From Sphingomicrobium astaxanthinifaciens (GTDB taxonomy: Bacteria > Pseudomonadota > Alphaproteobacteria > Sphingomonadales > Sphingomonadaceae), in assembly GCF_022865105.1 (NCBI RefSeq), contig NZ_JAKNYM010000002.1, forward strand, positions 343,501 through 407,500: a DNA stretch of 64,000 bases, in the 5' to 3' direction. The notes below the pieces were generated by a model. That model was given only the letters and a program-made list of their open reading frames with translations, was not told the DNA's origin and did no database searches. A program made the translations under genes and the position numbers. This document shows, piece after piece, positions 9,775-18,634 of this stretch. Within the stretch, counting starts at the first letter, position 1. Every line of letters begins with the position of its first letter.

Positions 9775-12327
9775 TCAGCGCTTCAATCCCCGCAGCGCAT
9801 CGGCGAAGGCGTTGCCCGGGCGCGGCCCCTTGGCCCGGCGCCGCTTGGCGTGGGGGTGCGGCTTCTTGGCGCGGCGCCCCTTATATTCGTAACCGCCCTT
9901 GCCGGGCTGGAAGCCGAGCTCGGCCATCAGCAGCCGCACCGCCTTGTCGTGCAAGCCCACCGAGGTGGCGAGCGCGACATCGAGCGGGTCGGCGCTCGAC
10001 CCCTTGGCCTTCATCGCATGCGCCGCGAGCCGGTCGACGAGGTCGATCCGCAGCCACTGCGGGCCGAGCTTGCGATAGGCCAGCCGGGTGCCCTCGGGGT
10101 CGATGCCGGGGCCGTCCTCGAGCACCGAGGCACCGGGGGCGGGCAGCCGCGGCATGGCGCGCCCGTCGCGGACCGCGGCGAGCATCGCGCGCATCTCCTG
10201 CGCCTTGGGCTTGATCAGCGTGGCGATGAAGACATCGAGCGGGCCGAGGCGCACGCGCAGCTGGTGGAGCCGCGAGCGCGCGGGCTTGTCGAGCGCCGCG
10301 ATCGCACTCGCCAGTGCCTTGCGCGGCAGGTGCCCGCCGGCGTCGGCCAGCATCGCGGCGATCGCGCGCACGCTGCCGGGGGTGGCGGGGTCGGCGGCGG
10401 CGTCGGCGAGCCGGCGCAGCGGCCCGAGCTGGGCCTCGACCTGCCGGTCGACCCATTGTTCGAGCCGCGCGCGCAGCGCGCTGCGCTGCGGTGCCGACAG
10501 CCGGTCGAGCGCGCGCACCGTGCGCAGCGCCGGCTCGGTCAGCGAGCGCCCGGGAGCGAGCCGCGCGAGCAGCTGGCCGTCCCAGCCGACCCCGAGCCGG
10601 TCGCCGTCCTCGATCAGCCGGAACTGGCTGTCGGGGCCGTCGATCAGCGCCTGCGCGCGGCGCGACAATTCCTCCCCCAGCCGGCGCTCGGCGGCGGCGA
10701 GCAGCAGCCGCTTGTCGTGCACCCGCGCGGTGGGGTCGACGGTGAATTCGAACCCCGCGAGATGGCCGATCGGCTCGGGCCCGACCGACACCTCGCCGTC
10801 GGCGGCGACGGTGACGGGCAGCGCATCGGCCCCGCTGGCGCCGATGTCGCGCACCAGCATCGCGGTGCGCCGATCGACGAACCGCTGGGTCAGCGCGGCG
10901 TGGAGCGCGTCGGACAGGCGCGCCTCGACCGCCTGCGTCCGCGCGGCCCAGCGCGGCGGGTCCTTGAGCCAGTCCTTGCGCTGCGCGATATAGGCCCAGC
11001 TGCGGATCCCGGCGAGCCGGTCGGCGAGCGTCTCGATATCGCCCATCACCTGGTCGAGCCGGGTGACCTCGGCGTTGAACCAGTCCTGGCTGATGTGCCC
11101 GCCATCGGAGATGTAGCTGTAGATGCGCCGCACCATCCGCGCATGGTGGGTGGCGCCCACCTTCCGGAAATCGGGCAGCCCGCAGCAGGCCCACAGCCGC
11201 CGCGCCTGCCCGCCCTTGAGGTGCGCGATCGCCGGATCCTCGGCGAGATGCTTGAGCACCGCGAGGTCGATCGCCAGCGGGGCGGCGCGCAGCATCGGGT
11301 CGTCGGGGCGCGCATCGAGGCTGGCGATCAGCGCGCTCACGTCGGTGAAGTCGAGCGCGGCATTGCGCCAGTAGACTTGGTCGAGCGGGCGGAAATGGTG
11401 CCCCTCGATGGCGTGGATCTCCTCGTCGCTGAAGCTGGTCGCCTCGTCCTCGCCGACGCCGAGGCTGCCGAAGCTGCCGTCGGTCTGGTGGCGCCCCGCG
11501 CGCCCCGCGATCTGCGCCATCTCGTGAATGTGCAGCCGCCGCCGCCGCGCCCCGTCGAACTTGGCCAGCCCGGCGAAGGCGACGTGGCGCACGTCCATGT
11601 TGAGCCCCATGCCGATCGCGTCGGTGGCGACGAGATAGTCGACCTCGCCGCGCTGGAACAGCTCGACCTGCGCGTTGCGGGTGGCGGGCGAGAGCGCCCC
11701 CATCACCACCGCCGCGCCGCCCTTGAAGCGGCGCAGCATCTCGGCCAGCGCGTAGACCTGTTCGGCCGAAAAGGCGACGATCGCGCTGCGCGGGGGCAGC
11801 CGCGTCAGCTTGGCATGCCCCGCGTAGGACAGGGTCGAGAAGCGCGGGCGGGTGACGATCTCGGCGTCGGGCAGCAATTCCTCGATCACCGGGTGCAGCG
11901 TCGAGGAGCCGAGGATCAGCGTCTCCTCGCGGCCCCGCGCGCGCAGCATGCGATCGGTGAAGACATGGCCGCGTTCGGGATCGATCCCGAGCTGCGCCTC
12001 GTCGATCGCGGCGAAGGCAAAATCGCGGGGCAGGTCGCCAGGATCGCCGGGCAGCGCCGGATCGGCGGCCACGGGCATCGATTCGGCGGTGCACAGCACA
12101 TAGCGCGCGGTCGGCGGCACGATGCGTTCCTCGCCGGTCACCAGCGCCACCTGTGCCTCGCCCTTGAGCGCGACGACGCGGTCGTAGACCTCGCGCGCGA
12201 GGAGGCGCAGCGGGAAGCCGATCACGCCCGAGGAATGCGCGCACATCCGCTCGATCGCCAAGTGGGTCTTGCCGGTGTTGGTGGGCCCTAAAATGGCCCG
12301 TACGAGGCCGCCGTCCGACCGGGACAT
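9775..12327 (-). CDS. SUV3-like ATP-dependent RNA helicase
   Basis: 850 residues, cytoplasmic. Walker A GPTNTGKTH lies at residues 14-22, and the DEAD-type motif II is DEAQ at 109-112. Further motifs are GEERI (Ia region), ATDAIGMGLNMDVRHVAF (motif V) and QIAGRAGRH (motif VI), the set of mitochondrial SUV3 and its alphaproteobacterial relatives. SUV3 unwinds RNA to feed exoribonucleolytic decay. A long C-terminal region follows the core, and the tail is basic (KKPHPHAKRRRAKGPRPG), as often seen in RNA-binding extensions. The downstream S4 gene supports an RNA role. It is divergent from the M23 peptidase gene. Confidence 0.9.
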   Translation of the reverse strand: MSRSDGGLVRAILGPTNTGKTHLAIERMCAHSSGVIGFPLRLLAREVYDRVVALKGEAQVALVTGEERIVPPTARYVLCTAESMPVAADPALPGDPGDLPRDFAFAAIDEAQLGIDPERGHVFTDRMLRARGREETLILGSSTLHPVIEELLPDAEIVTRPRFSTLSYAGHAKLTRLPPRSAIVAFSAEQVYALAEMLRRFKGGAAVVMGALSPATRNAQVELFQRGEVDYLVATDAIGMGLNMDVRHVAFAGLAKFDGARRRRLHIHEMAQIAGRAGRHQTDGSFGSLGVGEDEATSFSDEEIHAIEGHHFRPLDQVYWRNAALDFTDVSALIASLDARPDDPMLRAAPLAIDLAVLKHLAEDPAIAHLKGGQARRLWACCGLPDFRKVGATHHARMVRRIYSYISDGGHISQDWFNAEVTRLDQVMGDIETLADRLAGIRSWAYIAQRKDWLKDPPRWAARTQAVEARLSDALHAALTQRFVDRRTAMLVRDIGASGADALPVTVAADGEVSVGPEPIGHLAGFEFTVDPTARVHDKRLLLAAAERRLGEELSRRAQALIDGPDSQFRLIEDGDRLGVGWDGQLLARLAPGRSLTEPALRTVRALDRLSAPQRSALRARLEQWVDRQVEAQLGPLRRLADAAADPATPGSVRAIAAMLADAGGHLPRKALASAIAALDKPARSRLHQLRVRLGPLDVFIATLIKPKAQEMRAMLAAVRDGRAMPRLPAPGASVLEDGPGIDPEGTRLAYRKLGPQWLRIDLVDRLAAHAMKAKGSSADPLDVALATSVGLHDKAVRLLMAELGFQPGKGGYEYKGRRAKKPHPHAKRRRAKGPRPGNAFADALRGLKR

Positions 12328-12500
12328 GCGGCCAGCATGGTGGAGGCGGCGAGGCGATGCAAGCCCGCGCGCGCCCGCGCCCCCGACCGGCCGCGCCGCG
12401 GCGAGGGCTTTCGCCGCGGCTCAGCCAATCTTAACCATGATGCGGCATAAGGGCGACGAAGCGAGTCGCGCGCGCGGCTCGGCAGCAACGAAGGGCGCTT

Positions 12501-13841
12501 GTGGGACATCGGATCCGGACGATCGGGAAACAGCGGCGGGGCTGGCGCCTCGCGGGCGGCGCGGCGGCGCTGCTCGCGGCGGGTGCGCTGGTCGGCGCGG
12601 CACCCTTTTCCGACGCGCTCGCGGACGATGGGGCGCCCGTCCCGGGCGCCGACATGGCCGCCGAACTGGCCGCGGCGGGGGTCACCAGCGCCGATCGCGG
12701 CGCGCTGTCGGGGCGGCGGATGGTCGCCGGGCCCGCGGTCACGCTGCTCGCCAGCGCGCCCGAACGCCCGTTCCGCGAACTCGTCGCGCGCGTCGGCGCG
12801 AGCGACGGGCTGGCGGCCAGCCTGCGCCGCGCCGGCGTCGCGCGCGGCGATGCCGCCGCCGCCGCCGCCGCGGTCCGCGCGGCCGCGGGCGGGGCGGTCC
12901 CCGCGGGCACGAGCGTGCGCCTGCGGCTCGGCAAGCCGGGCGCGAACGGGGCGCGCCCGCTCGAGGCGCTCGACCTCAAGCCGCGGGTCGACCTCGCGGT
13001 GCGGCTCGAGCGGAACGCCGACGGGAATTTCAGCGTGCGGCGCGAGGCGATCGGGGTCACCGCGACCCCGCAGCGACTGTCGGGGCGCGTCGACGACGGG
13101 CTCTACTGGGCGTTGCGCGCGGCGGGCGCCTCGCCGCGCGCGGCGCAGGACTATCTGCGGACAATCGCGCGCGCGATCGATGTTGGCGAGGTGGCGCGCG
13201 GCGACCGCTTCGACCTCGTCATCGAACGCCGCGCGAGCGCCGATGGCGACAGCAGCCTCGGCCCGCTCCTCTACGCCGGTCTCGATCGCGCGCAGGGCGC
13301 CGACGTCGCGCTCATGCGCTGGAACAGCGGCGGCGAGGAACACTGGCTCGACGCGCTGCGGCTCGACAGCGAGACGCGCGCGCTGATCTGGCCGGTGGCG
13401 GCGCGGATCTCGTCGGGGTTCGGCATGCGCCGGCACCCGATCTTGCGCTACAAGCGGCTGCACCGCGGCATCGACTTCGCCGCCCCGCGCGGCACCCCGA
13501 TCCAGGCGGCCGCCGACGGGGTGGTGCTCCACGCCGGGCGCGCCGGGGGCTATGGCAACCAGGTGCGCCTGCGCCACGCCGACGGCACGATCACGAGCTA
13601 CAGCCACATGGCCAGCCTCCACGTCGCGCCCGGTACCGCGGTCACGCAGGGGCAGGTGATCGGCACCGTCGGCTCGACCGGGCTGTCGACCGGCCCGCAC
13701 CTCCATTACGAGGTCCACCGGAACGGCCGCGCGGTCGATCCGCGCGCGGTCGAGGGGGTCGCCAGCGCGCCGCTGGCGGGCGAGGCGCTGGCGGCGTTCA
13801 AGTCGCGCTATGCGCGCTACCAGGCGCTGCCCATCGGCTGA
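12501..13841 (+). CDS. M23 family metallopeptidase (murein endopeptidase type)
   Basis: 446 residues. The N-terminus has a basic start and one hydrophobic segment (LAGGAAALLAAGALVGA) that is a signal or anchor, so it acts in the periplasm. The C-terminal peptidase domain has the LytM-type zinc ligands His321 and Asp325 (LHRGIDFAAPRGTPIQAAA) and the HLH motif at His400/His402 (TGPHLHYEVHRNG). M23 enzymes of this kind cut peptide cross-links of peptidoglycan. The middle region resembles the helper domains common in such enzymes. The start is GTG with only a weak GAAGG upstream, so the exact N-terminus is uncertain. A terminator follows. Confidence 0.92.
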   Translation: MGHRIRTIGKQRRGWRLAGGAAALLAAGALVGAAPFSDALADDGAPVPGADMAAELAAAGVTSADRGALSGRRMVAGPAVTLLASAPERPFRELVARVGASDGLAASLRRAGVARGDAAAAAAAVRAAAGGAVPAGTSVRLRLGKPGANGARPLEALDLKPRVDLAVRLERNADGNFSVRREAIGVTATPQRLSGRVDDGLYWALRAAGASPRAAQDYLRTIARAIDVGEVARGDRFDLVIERRASADGDSSLGPLLYAGLDRAQGADVALMRWNSGGEEHWLDALRLDSETRALIWPVAARISSGFGMRRHPILRYKRLHRGIDFAAPRGTPIQAAADGVVLHAGRAGGYGNQVRLRHADGTITSYSHMASLHVAPGTAVTQGQVIGTVGSTGLSTGPHLHYEVHRNGRAVDPRAVEGVASAPLAGEALAAFKSRYARYQALPIG

Positions 13842-13883
13842 GCCGCGCGGGCGCGCCGGTCATCCTGCTCGCACCGAAAACAC

Positions 13884-13911
13884 AAAAGCCGGGCCGCGCG
13901 GCCCGGCTTTT
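13884..13911. terminator. bidirectional terminator
   Basis: Perfect inverted repeat AAAAGCCGGGCC / GGCCCGGCTTTT between the convergent M23 peptidase and HerA-like genes. A and T runs on both sides suit both strands. Confidence 0.92.
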
Positions 13912-13934
13912 GGTTGGTTTGGCGTCGAGCGACC

Positions 13935-15623
13935 CTATTTGCCGTGCCCGCGCCAGCGGCGCACGACGCGGCTGATGATGCCTTCCTCGTCGCCGACGTC
14001 GCGCCACATTTCGGCGAAGCTCGGATCCGAGGAGGCGGGGCGCTTTTCGGCCTCCAGGTTGTCGAAGCTGACGCGGATCGGGATGTTCACCCCCTCGCCG
14101 CAGACGATCACCTCGCGGTTGCGCAGCGCGGGGATGGCGTCGAGGAAGCCGCGCGCGCCCTCGGGCATGGCGGCGCGCACCATGTCCTGGTCGCGCTCGT
14201 TGTTGAGGCGCATCGAGAGGATGGTGCCGCACTGCGAGAGCACCCCTTCGGCGAGGTCCGACGGGCGCTGGGTGATGAGGCCCAGCGATACGCCATATTT
14301 ACGGCCTTCCTTGGCGATCCGCTCGAGGATGCGGCGCACCGCCTGCCCCTTGCCCGCGTCGGTCTCCTTGGGCACGTAGCGGTGCGCTTCCTCGCAGACG
14401 AGGAGGATCGGCCGCAGCGTCTCGGTGCGGCTCCAGATCGCATAGTCGAAGACCATGCGCGCGAGCACCGAGACCACCGTCGAGGTGACCTCGCTCGGCA
14501 CCCCCGAGACGTCGACGATGCTGATCGGGCGCCCGTTGGCGGGCAGCCGGAACATCTTGGCGATGAACTTGCCCATCGTGTCGGACACCATCATGCCCGA
14601 GAACATGAAGGTGAAGCGCGGGTCGGCGCGCAGCTCGTCGAGCTTGTTCTTGATCCGCTTGTAGGGGGTGGCGTCGCCGGCGCGGTCCAGCTTGCCCATC
14701 TCGTTGACGAGGATCTGGTTGAGGTCGGTCAGCAGGTAGGGGATCGGGCTGTCGACCGTCACCTTGCCGAACTGCTCGGCCATCTTGTTGCGGCTGCGCG
14801 CCTCGAGCAGCACCTTGGCGAGGATGTCCTCGTCGCGCTGGCGCTCGGCGTCGTCCGAGGTGAGCAGCACCTCGCAATGCTCCTCGAAGTTCATCAGCCA
14901 GTAGGGCAGCTGGAGGTTGTCGACGTTGAAGATCTCGCCGTGGTTCTTGAACGCGGCCGAATATTCGCCGTGCGGGTCGATCATCACGATGTGCCCCTCG
15001 GGGCTGGCCTCGCAGATGCGGTGCAGCATCAGCGACACCGAGGTCGACTTGCCGGTCCCGGTCGAGCCGAGCACCGCGAAATGCTTGCCGAGCATCGGGT
15101 CGACATAGAGCGCGCCGCGGATGTCGTCGGTCGGGTAGACCGTGCCGATCTCGATGTGCGGGCGCGAGTCGGCGGCGAACACGCTGCGCAGGTCGCGCGT
15201 GGTCACCGGATAGACCTCGGCGCCGGGGATCGGGAAGCGGGTGACCCCGCGCTTGAAGCCCGACAGGCGGCCATCGCTCTCGCGGCTGCCCTCGCCGAGG
15301 AAGTCGACGTTGGCGATGACCTGCCCGCCCTCGCCCGCGCGCATGGTGCGCACGTTGGCGATCAGCCAGTTCTTGCCGACGCTCATCTTGACCTGGCTGC
15401 CGACCTGCCCCGACAGGCGCAGCGCGGGATCCTCCTCTTCGGCCAGCGCGAGCAGCCGCGCCGCGTCGATGACGATCGCCGAGGACGAGCCCGCGATCTC
15501 CATCACATTGCCGATCGGCTCGTGCCCGCCGCTCTGCGTCTCGGGCGCCTCGCCCGGCGCATCGTTCTCCGAATAGCTCTTCAGTTCATTGAGGAATTCG
15601 TTGAGATTCGTCTGGTCGCTCAT
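13935..15623 (-). CDS. HerA-like ATPase (DUF87)
   Basis: 562 residues, cytoplasmic. Walker A is GSTGTGKSTS in KHFAVLGSTGTGKSTSV; Walker B is ILLVCEEAHRYVP, with a C-terminal arginine-finger region. The N-terminal part has the small beta-barrel (HAS-like) domain seen before the ATPase core of HerA proteins, including VGKNWLIANV. HerA forms hexameric DNA translocases that, in archaea, work with NurA in end resection; in bacteria the partner is often unknown, and no nuclease gene is adjacent here. A near-consensus CtrA-like box lies in the 70-base upstream region. Confidence 0.88.
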   Translation of the reverse strand: MSDQTNLNEFLNELKSYSENDAPGEAPETQSGGHEPIGNVMEIAGSSSAIVIDAARLLALAEEEDPALRLSGQVGSQVKMSVGKNWLIANVRTMRAGEGGQVIANVDFLGEGSRESDGRLSGFKRGVTRFPIPGAEVYPVTTRDLRSVFAADSRPHIEIGTVYPTDDIRGALYVDPMLGKHFAVLGSTGTGKSTSVSLMLHRICEASPEGHIVMIDPHGEYSAAFKNHGEIFNVDNLQLPYWLMNFEEHCEVLLTSDDAERQRDEDILAKVLLEARSRNKMAEQFGKVTVDSPIPYLLTDLNQILVNEMGKLDRAGDATPYKRIKNKLDELRADPRFTFMFSGMMVSDTMGKFIAKMFRLPANGRPISIVDVSGVPSEVTSTVVSVLARMVFDYAIWSRTETLRPILLVCEEAHRYVPKETDAGKGQAVRRILERIAKEGRKYGVSLGLITQRPSDLAEGVLSQCGTILSMRLNNERDQDMVRAAMPEGARGFLDAIPALRNREVIVCGEGVNIPIRVSFDNLEAEKRPASSDPSFAEMWRDVGDEEGIISRVVRRWRGHGK

Positions 15624-15694
15624 AGCCCCACACCGCCTTTTCTTAACCTATGCGAAGTTTCAACGCTGTCTAACCCATAGCAGTTAAGAGCCGG

Positions 15695-16462
15695 TTAGAC
15701 ACGCCTCGCGAAGATGAAGGCCGCGAACCACCCGAGGAACAGCGAGACCGCGATCGCCGCGAGGCCGTAGAAAAAGGGGCGCCGCTGCGCCGCCAGCGCG
15801 ACGAATCGCTCGAACCCCGTCTTGCCGATCTCGACCTCGCGGGTGGCGACCGCGAGCACGCGGCCGTCGGAGATGAGGAAGGTCTCGGCGGTATAGGTGC
15901 CGACCGGCACCCGGCTGGGGATCGGGATGCGCGCGCGGTAGAGCACGCGGTCGCTGATCTCGACCCCTTGCGGATAGGCGGCATAGAGCCCCTCGCGGCG
16001 GCGGCGCTCGATCAGCCCGGCCTCGAAGCGGCGCGTGGTCGCGGCGGCATGCCCGGGACCGGGCGAGAGCTGGAGGTTGTCGAGCCCGAGTTCGTAGATC
16101 GCGGCGGTGCGCTCGTCGATCAGCGTCTCGAGCGGGGCCGAGCTGGCGACCGCGTAGAAGCCGGGGACCGAGCGGAAGCGATGCGACTGCGCGTTCATCC
16201 AGATCCCCGCGATCTTCTCCTTCTCGCGGATCAGCAGCGGCTCGGCGGGGCCGCGCAGCACCACCGCGATCTCGGCGGGCTCGGCGGGCACCTCGCCCCC
16301 CGGGTAGAGGATCGCGCCGAACAGCAGAAGCTGCGCACCGGTGAAGCTGGTGCGGATCTGGACCTCGCGCGCCGACACGTCGGGGACCAGCCCGGGGACC
16401 TGCGGGGCGGCGGCCCCGACCAGCGCGAGCCACAGCAGGACGAGCGGGGCGAGCCGGCGCAT
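15695..16462 (-). CDS. TIGR02186 family membrane protein
   Basis: 255 residues. It starts with a cleavable signal (RRLAPLVLLWLALVGAAAP), has a periplasmic beta-rich domain with EVQIRTSFTGAQLLLFGAI, and ends in one transmembrane helix (FYGLAAIAVSLFLGWFAAF) with a short basic tail. This is the pattern of the alphaproteobacterial TIGR02186 / Alph_Pro_TM family. Its ATG overlaps the TGA of the TauE/SafE gene by one base (TGATG), so translation is coupled; the two families are commonly adjacent, suggesting a joint role in sulfite or related anion handling. The biochemical function is unknown. Confidence 0.87.
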   Translation of the reverse strand: MRRLAPLVLLWLALVGAAAPQVPGLVPDVSAREVQIRTSFTGAQLLLFGAILYPGGEVPAEPAEIAVVLRGPAEPLLIREKEKIAGIWMNAQSHRFRSVPGFYAVASSAPLETLIDERTAAIYELGLDNLQLSPGPGHAAATTRRFEAGLIERRRREGLYAAYPQGVEISDRVLYRARIPIPSRVPVGTYTAETFLISDGRVLAVATREVEIGKTGFERFVALAAQRRPFFYGLAAIAVSLFLGWFAAFIFARRV

Positions 16463-17373
16463 CACAGCACCTCGATAGTGAAGATCTCGTCGGGCTGCCA
16501 CGCCAGCCCGAGGAGCATGCGCAACGCGACCGCGAGGATCATCACCGCGAGCAGCAGCCGCAACAGGTCGGGTTTGAGCCGTGACGCGATGCCGGCGCCA
16601 TATTGCGCCCCGACCACGCTGCCGAGCAGCAGCAGCGAGGCGAGCACGATGTCGACCGCCTGCGTGGTCATCGCGTGCACCAGCGTGGTGACCGCGCTGA
16701 CCGCGAGGATCATGACGAGGCTGGTGCCGACGACGACCCGCGCGGCCATGCCGAGGATGTAGATCATCGCCGGGATGACGATGAACCCGCCGCCCACCCC
16801 GAGCAGCACGGTGAGGATACCCGCGCCGAAGCCGACCAGCATCGGCGCGATCGGGCTGATGTAGAGCCCCGAGGCGTAGAAGCGCCAGCGGAACGGCAGC
16901 GCCGCGATCGCGCGGTGGTGGCGGCGCGGCGGCGCGCGCTTCTCTGGCGGGTCGATCCACTTGAGCGCCACCAGCGCGTCGCGCAGCATCAGCCCCCCGA
17001 CCCCGCCGAGCAGCGCGACGTAGAGGAAGCCGATCACGAGGTCGACCTGCCCCGAGGCTTGGAGCAGCCGGAACAGCCCCGCGCCGGTCAGGCTGCCGAT
17101 GATGCCGCCGGCGATCATCACCCCGCCCATCTGGAAGTCGACCCCGCCGCGACGCATGTGCGCGGCGACCCCCGAGACGCTGGTGCCGGTCACCTGCGTC
17201 GTCGCGCTCGCCACCGCCACCGTCGGGGGGACGCCATAGAAGATCAGCAGCGGGGTGGTGAGAAAGCCCCCGCCGACCCCGAACAACCCCGACAGGATCC
17301 CGACGAGCAGCCCCAGCGCGATGATGAAGAGGCCGTTCACGGCCATTTCGGCGATGGGCAGGTAGATATCCAC
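16462..17373 (-). CDS. TauE/SafE family sulfite/organosulfonate exporter
   Basis: 303 residues with about eight transmembrane helices. Family hallmarks are GLLVGILSGLFGVGGGFLTTPLLIFYGVP in the first half and its internal repeat GFGAGILTVLLGVGGGFIVIPAMIYILG in the second, each with the GVGGGF signature. Members move small sulfur anions (sulfite, sulfoacetate) or other organic anions across the inner membrane. It is first of a two-gene unit with the TIGR02186 protein. The substrate cannot be told from sequence. Confidence 0.92.
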   Translation of the reverse strand: MDIYLPIAEMAVNGLFIIALGLLVGILSGLFGVGGGFLTTPLLIFYGVPPTVAVASATTQVTGTSVSGVAAHMRRGGVDFQMGGVMIAGGIIGSLTGAGLFRLLQASGQVDLVIGFLYVALLGGVGGLMLRDALVALKWIDPPEKRAPPRRHHRAIAALPFRWRFYASGLYISPIAPMLVGFGAGILTVLLGVGGGFIVIPAMIYILGMAARVVVGTSLVMILAVSAVTTLVHAMTTQAVDIVLASLLLLGSVVGAQYGAGIASRLKPDLLRLLLAVMILAVALRMLLGLAWQPDEIFTIEVL

Positions 17374-17437
17374 GCGCGAGACCTAGCGGTGCCCGCCGCC
17401 GAAGAGAAGGCGTGGCATGCGCGGGCGCGCGATTTTG

Positions 17438-18634
17438 CTAGAAGTTGGCGGCCAGCGTCAGCACCGGCCCCGAGCCGGGGCGCGCGTTGCCGAGCACCTG
17501 CTGGCGATAGTCGGCGTGCAACCGGACCCCGTGCCACGCGGGCAGCGACACGCGCGGCCCCACGTCGACCCGCTCGAGCCCGGGTTGCGCGGCGCCCCAG
17601 ACGCCCGCGCCGAGGCGCAGCCCGCGCCACAGCGGGCGGCTCGCGGTGGCGGCGCCGTCGACGAACCAGTCGCGCGTCCCGAGCCCGACCACCCCGGCCT
17701 GCGCATAGGCGTCGAGCGAGAGCCCGAGCCCGAGCGGGCGCGCCGCGACCCCTCCTTCGGCGAACAGCGCGAAGGCCGAGCGCGCGCCCGCGCCGTCGCC
17801 GATGCGCTCGCGCCGCTCGGCGGTGATCGCGATCGGCAGCGCGGGCACCGGGCGCAGCCGCAGCCCGAGCGCGACCTCGTCGCCGCGCACGCTCCCGGTG
17901 GCGGTCGAGAAACGCGCGGCGAGCCCGAAGCGGCGGTCATGGTTGTAGATCAGCCGCGCGCCCGCCTGGTCGCCGCCGAGGCTCGAGCCGGGGGCTAGCC
18001 CGGGGGCGAGGCCGGGGGCGTCGGCTAAGGGTTCGCGCGCGAGGCTCCACAGCGACAGTTGCCAGCGGTCGAGCGGCGGCGACGGCGCGGGGGTACCGCG
18101 GGCGGCGGGGGTGTTCCATACCGGCGGGGGGACCGCGGCGCCCGCCGCCGCGGCGGGGGCGGGGGTGGCGGCCGCAGGACGCGCTCCCGGCGTGAGCGTG
18201 TAGCCGGCCAGCGCGGGGTCGAGCGCCACCGCGGGCGCTCGGGCCGACGCGGGCCGGGCCGCGGCGCCGCGCCAGGACGCAGCGCCCCCGCCGCCGTGCA
18301 TCGGCGCGGGGACGGCGGCGGCAGCGGAGGGCGGTGCGAGGGGCGCCCCGGCGGGGGCGAAGGGGATGAGATAGCCATAAGGGGTGAGCACCGCTCCAGC
18401 GGGCAAGGCGGCGGGCAGCGCGGGGGACAGCGGGGCGGGCAGCGACAGGCGCTCGCCCGGCGGCGGCGCCACCGCGCCCGGGGGCGCGGGGCTCGCCGCG
18501 GCGATCGGGTCGGCGGCGCTCGCCTGCGCCTGCGGGGCGGCGAGCGAGGGCGCGCCCGATAGCCCGCTGCCGACCAACCGCAGCCCGACCCAGCCGGCCA
18601 GCACCAGTCCGAGGAAGCGCGTGGCCTGACTCAT
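17438..18634 (-). CDS. NfrA-like outer-membrane barrel protein, shortened
   Basis: 398 residues. An N-terminal hydrophobic segment (RFLGLVLAGWVGLRLVGSGL) is followed by a 200-residue Pro/Ala-rich linker. The C-terminal 180 residues are an outer-membrane barrel resembling the C-terminal domain of phage N4 adsorption protein A (NfrA), with GAGVWGAAQPGLERVDVGPR and LHADYRQQVLGNARPGSGP, ending in LTLAANF. In E. coli, NfrA and NfrB export an exopolysaccharide that serves as the N4 receptor; NfrA there also has a long TPR region, which this protein lacks. Its start overlaps the stop of the glycosyltransferase gene by four bases. The first hydrophobic segment may be a signal or an anchor. Confidence 0.75.
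   Translation of the reverse strand: MSQATRFLGLVLAGWVGLRLVGSGLSGAPSLAAPQAQASAADPIAAASPAPPGAVAPPPGERLSLPAPLSPALPAALPAGAVLTPYGYLIPFAPAGAPLAPPSAAAAVPAPMHGGGGAASWRGAAARPASARAPAVALDPALAGYTLTPGARPAAATPAPAAAAGAAVPPPVWNTPAARGTPAPSPPLDRWQLSLWSLAREPLADAPGLAPGLAPGSSLGGDQAGARLIYNHDRRFGLAARFSTATGSVRGDEVALGLRLRPVPALPIAITAERRERIGDGAGARSAFALFAEGGVAARPLGLGLSLDAYAQAGVVGLGTRDWFVDGAATASRPLWRGLRLGAGVWGAAQPGLERVDVGPRVSLPAWHGVRLHADYRQQVLGNARPGSGPVLTLAANF

Noticed and set aside
9850-12291. An 813-codon plus-strand frame opposite the helicase
   Set aside because: Shadow of the helicase gene, with low-complexity Arg/Gly/Ala composition and no motifs.
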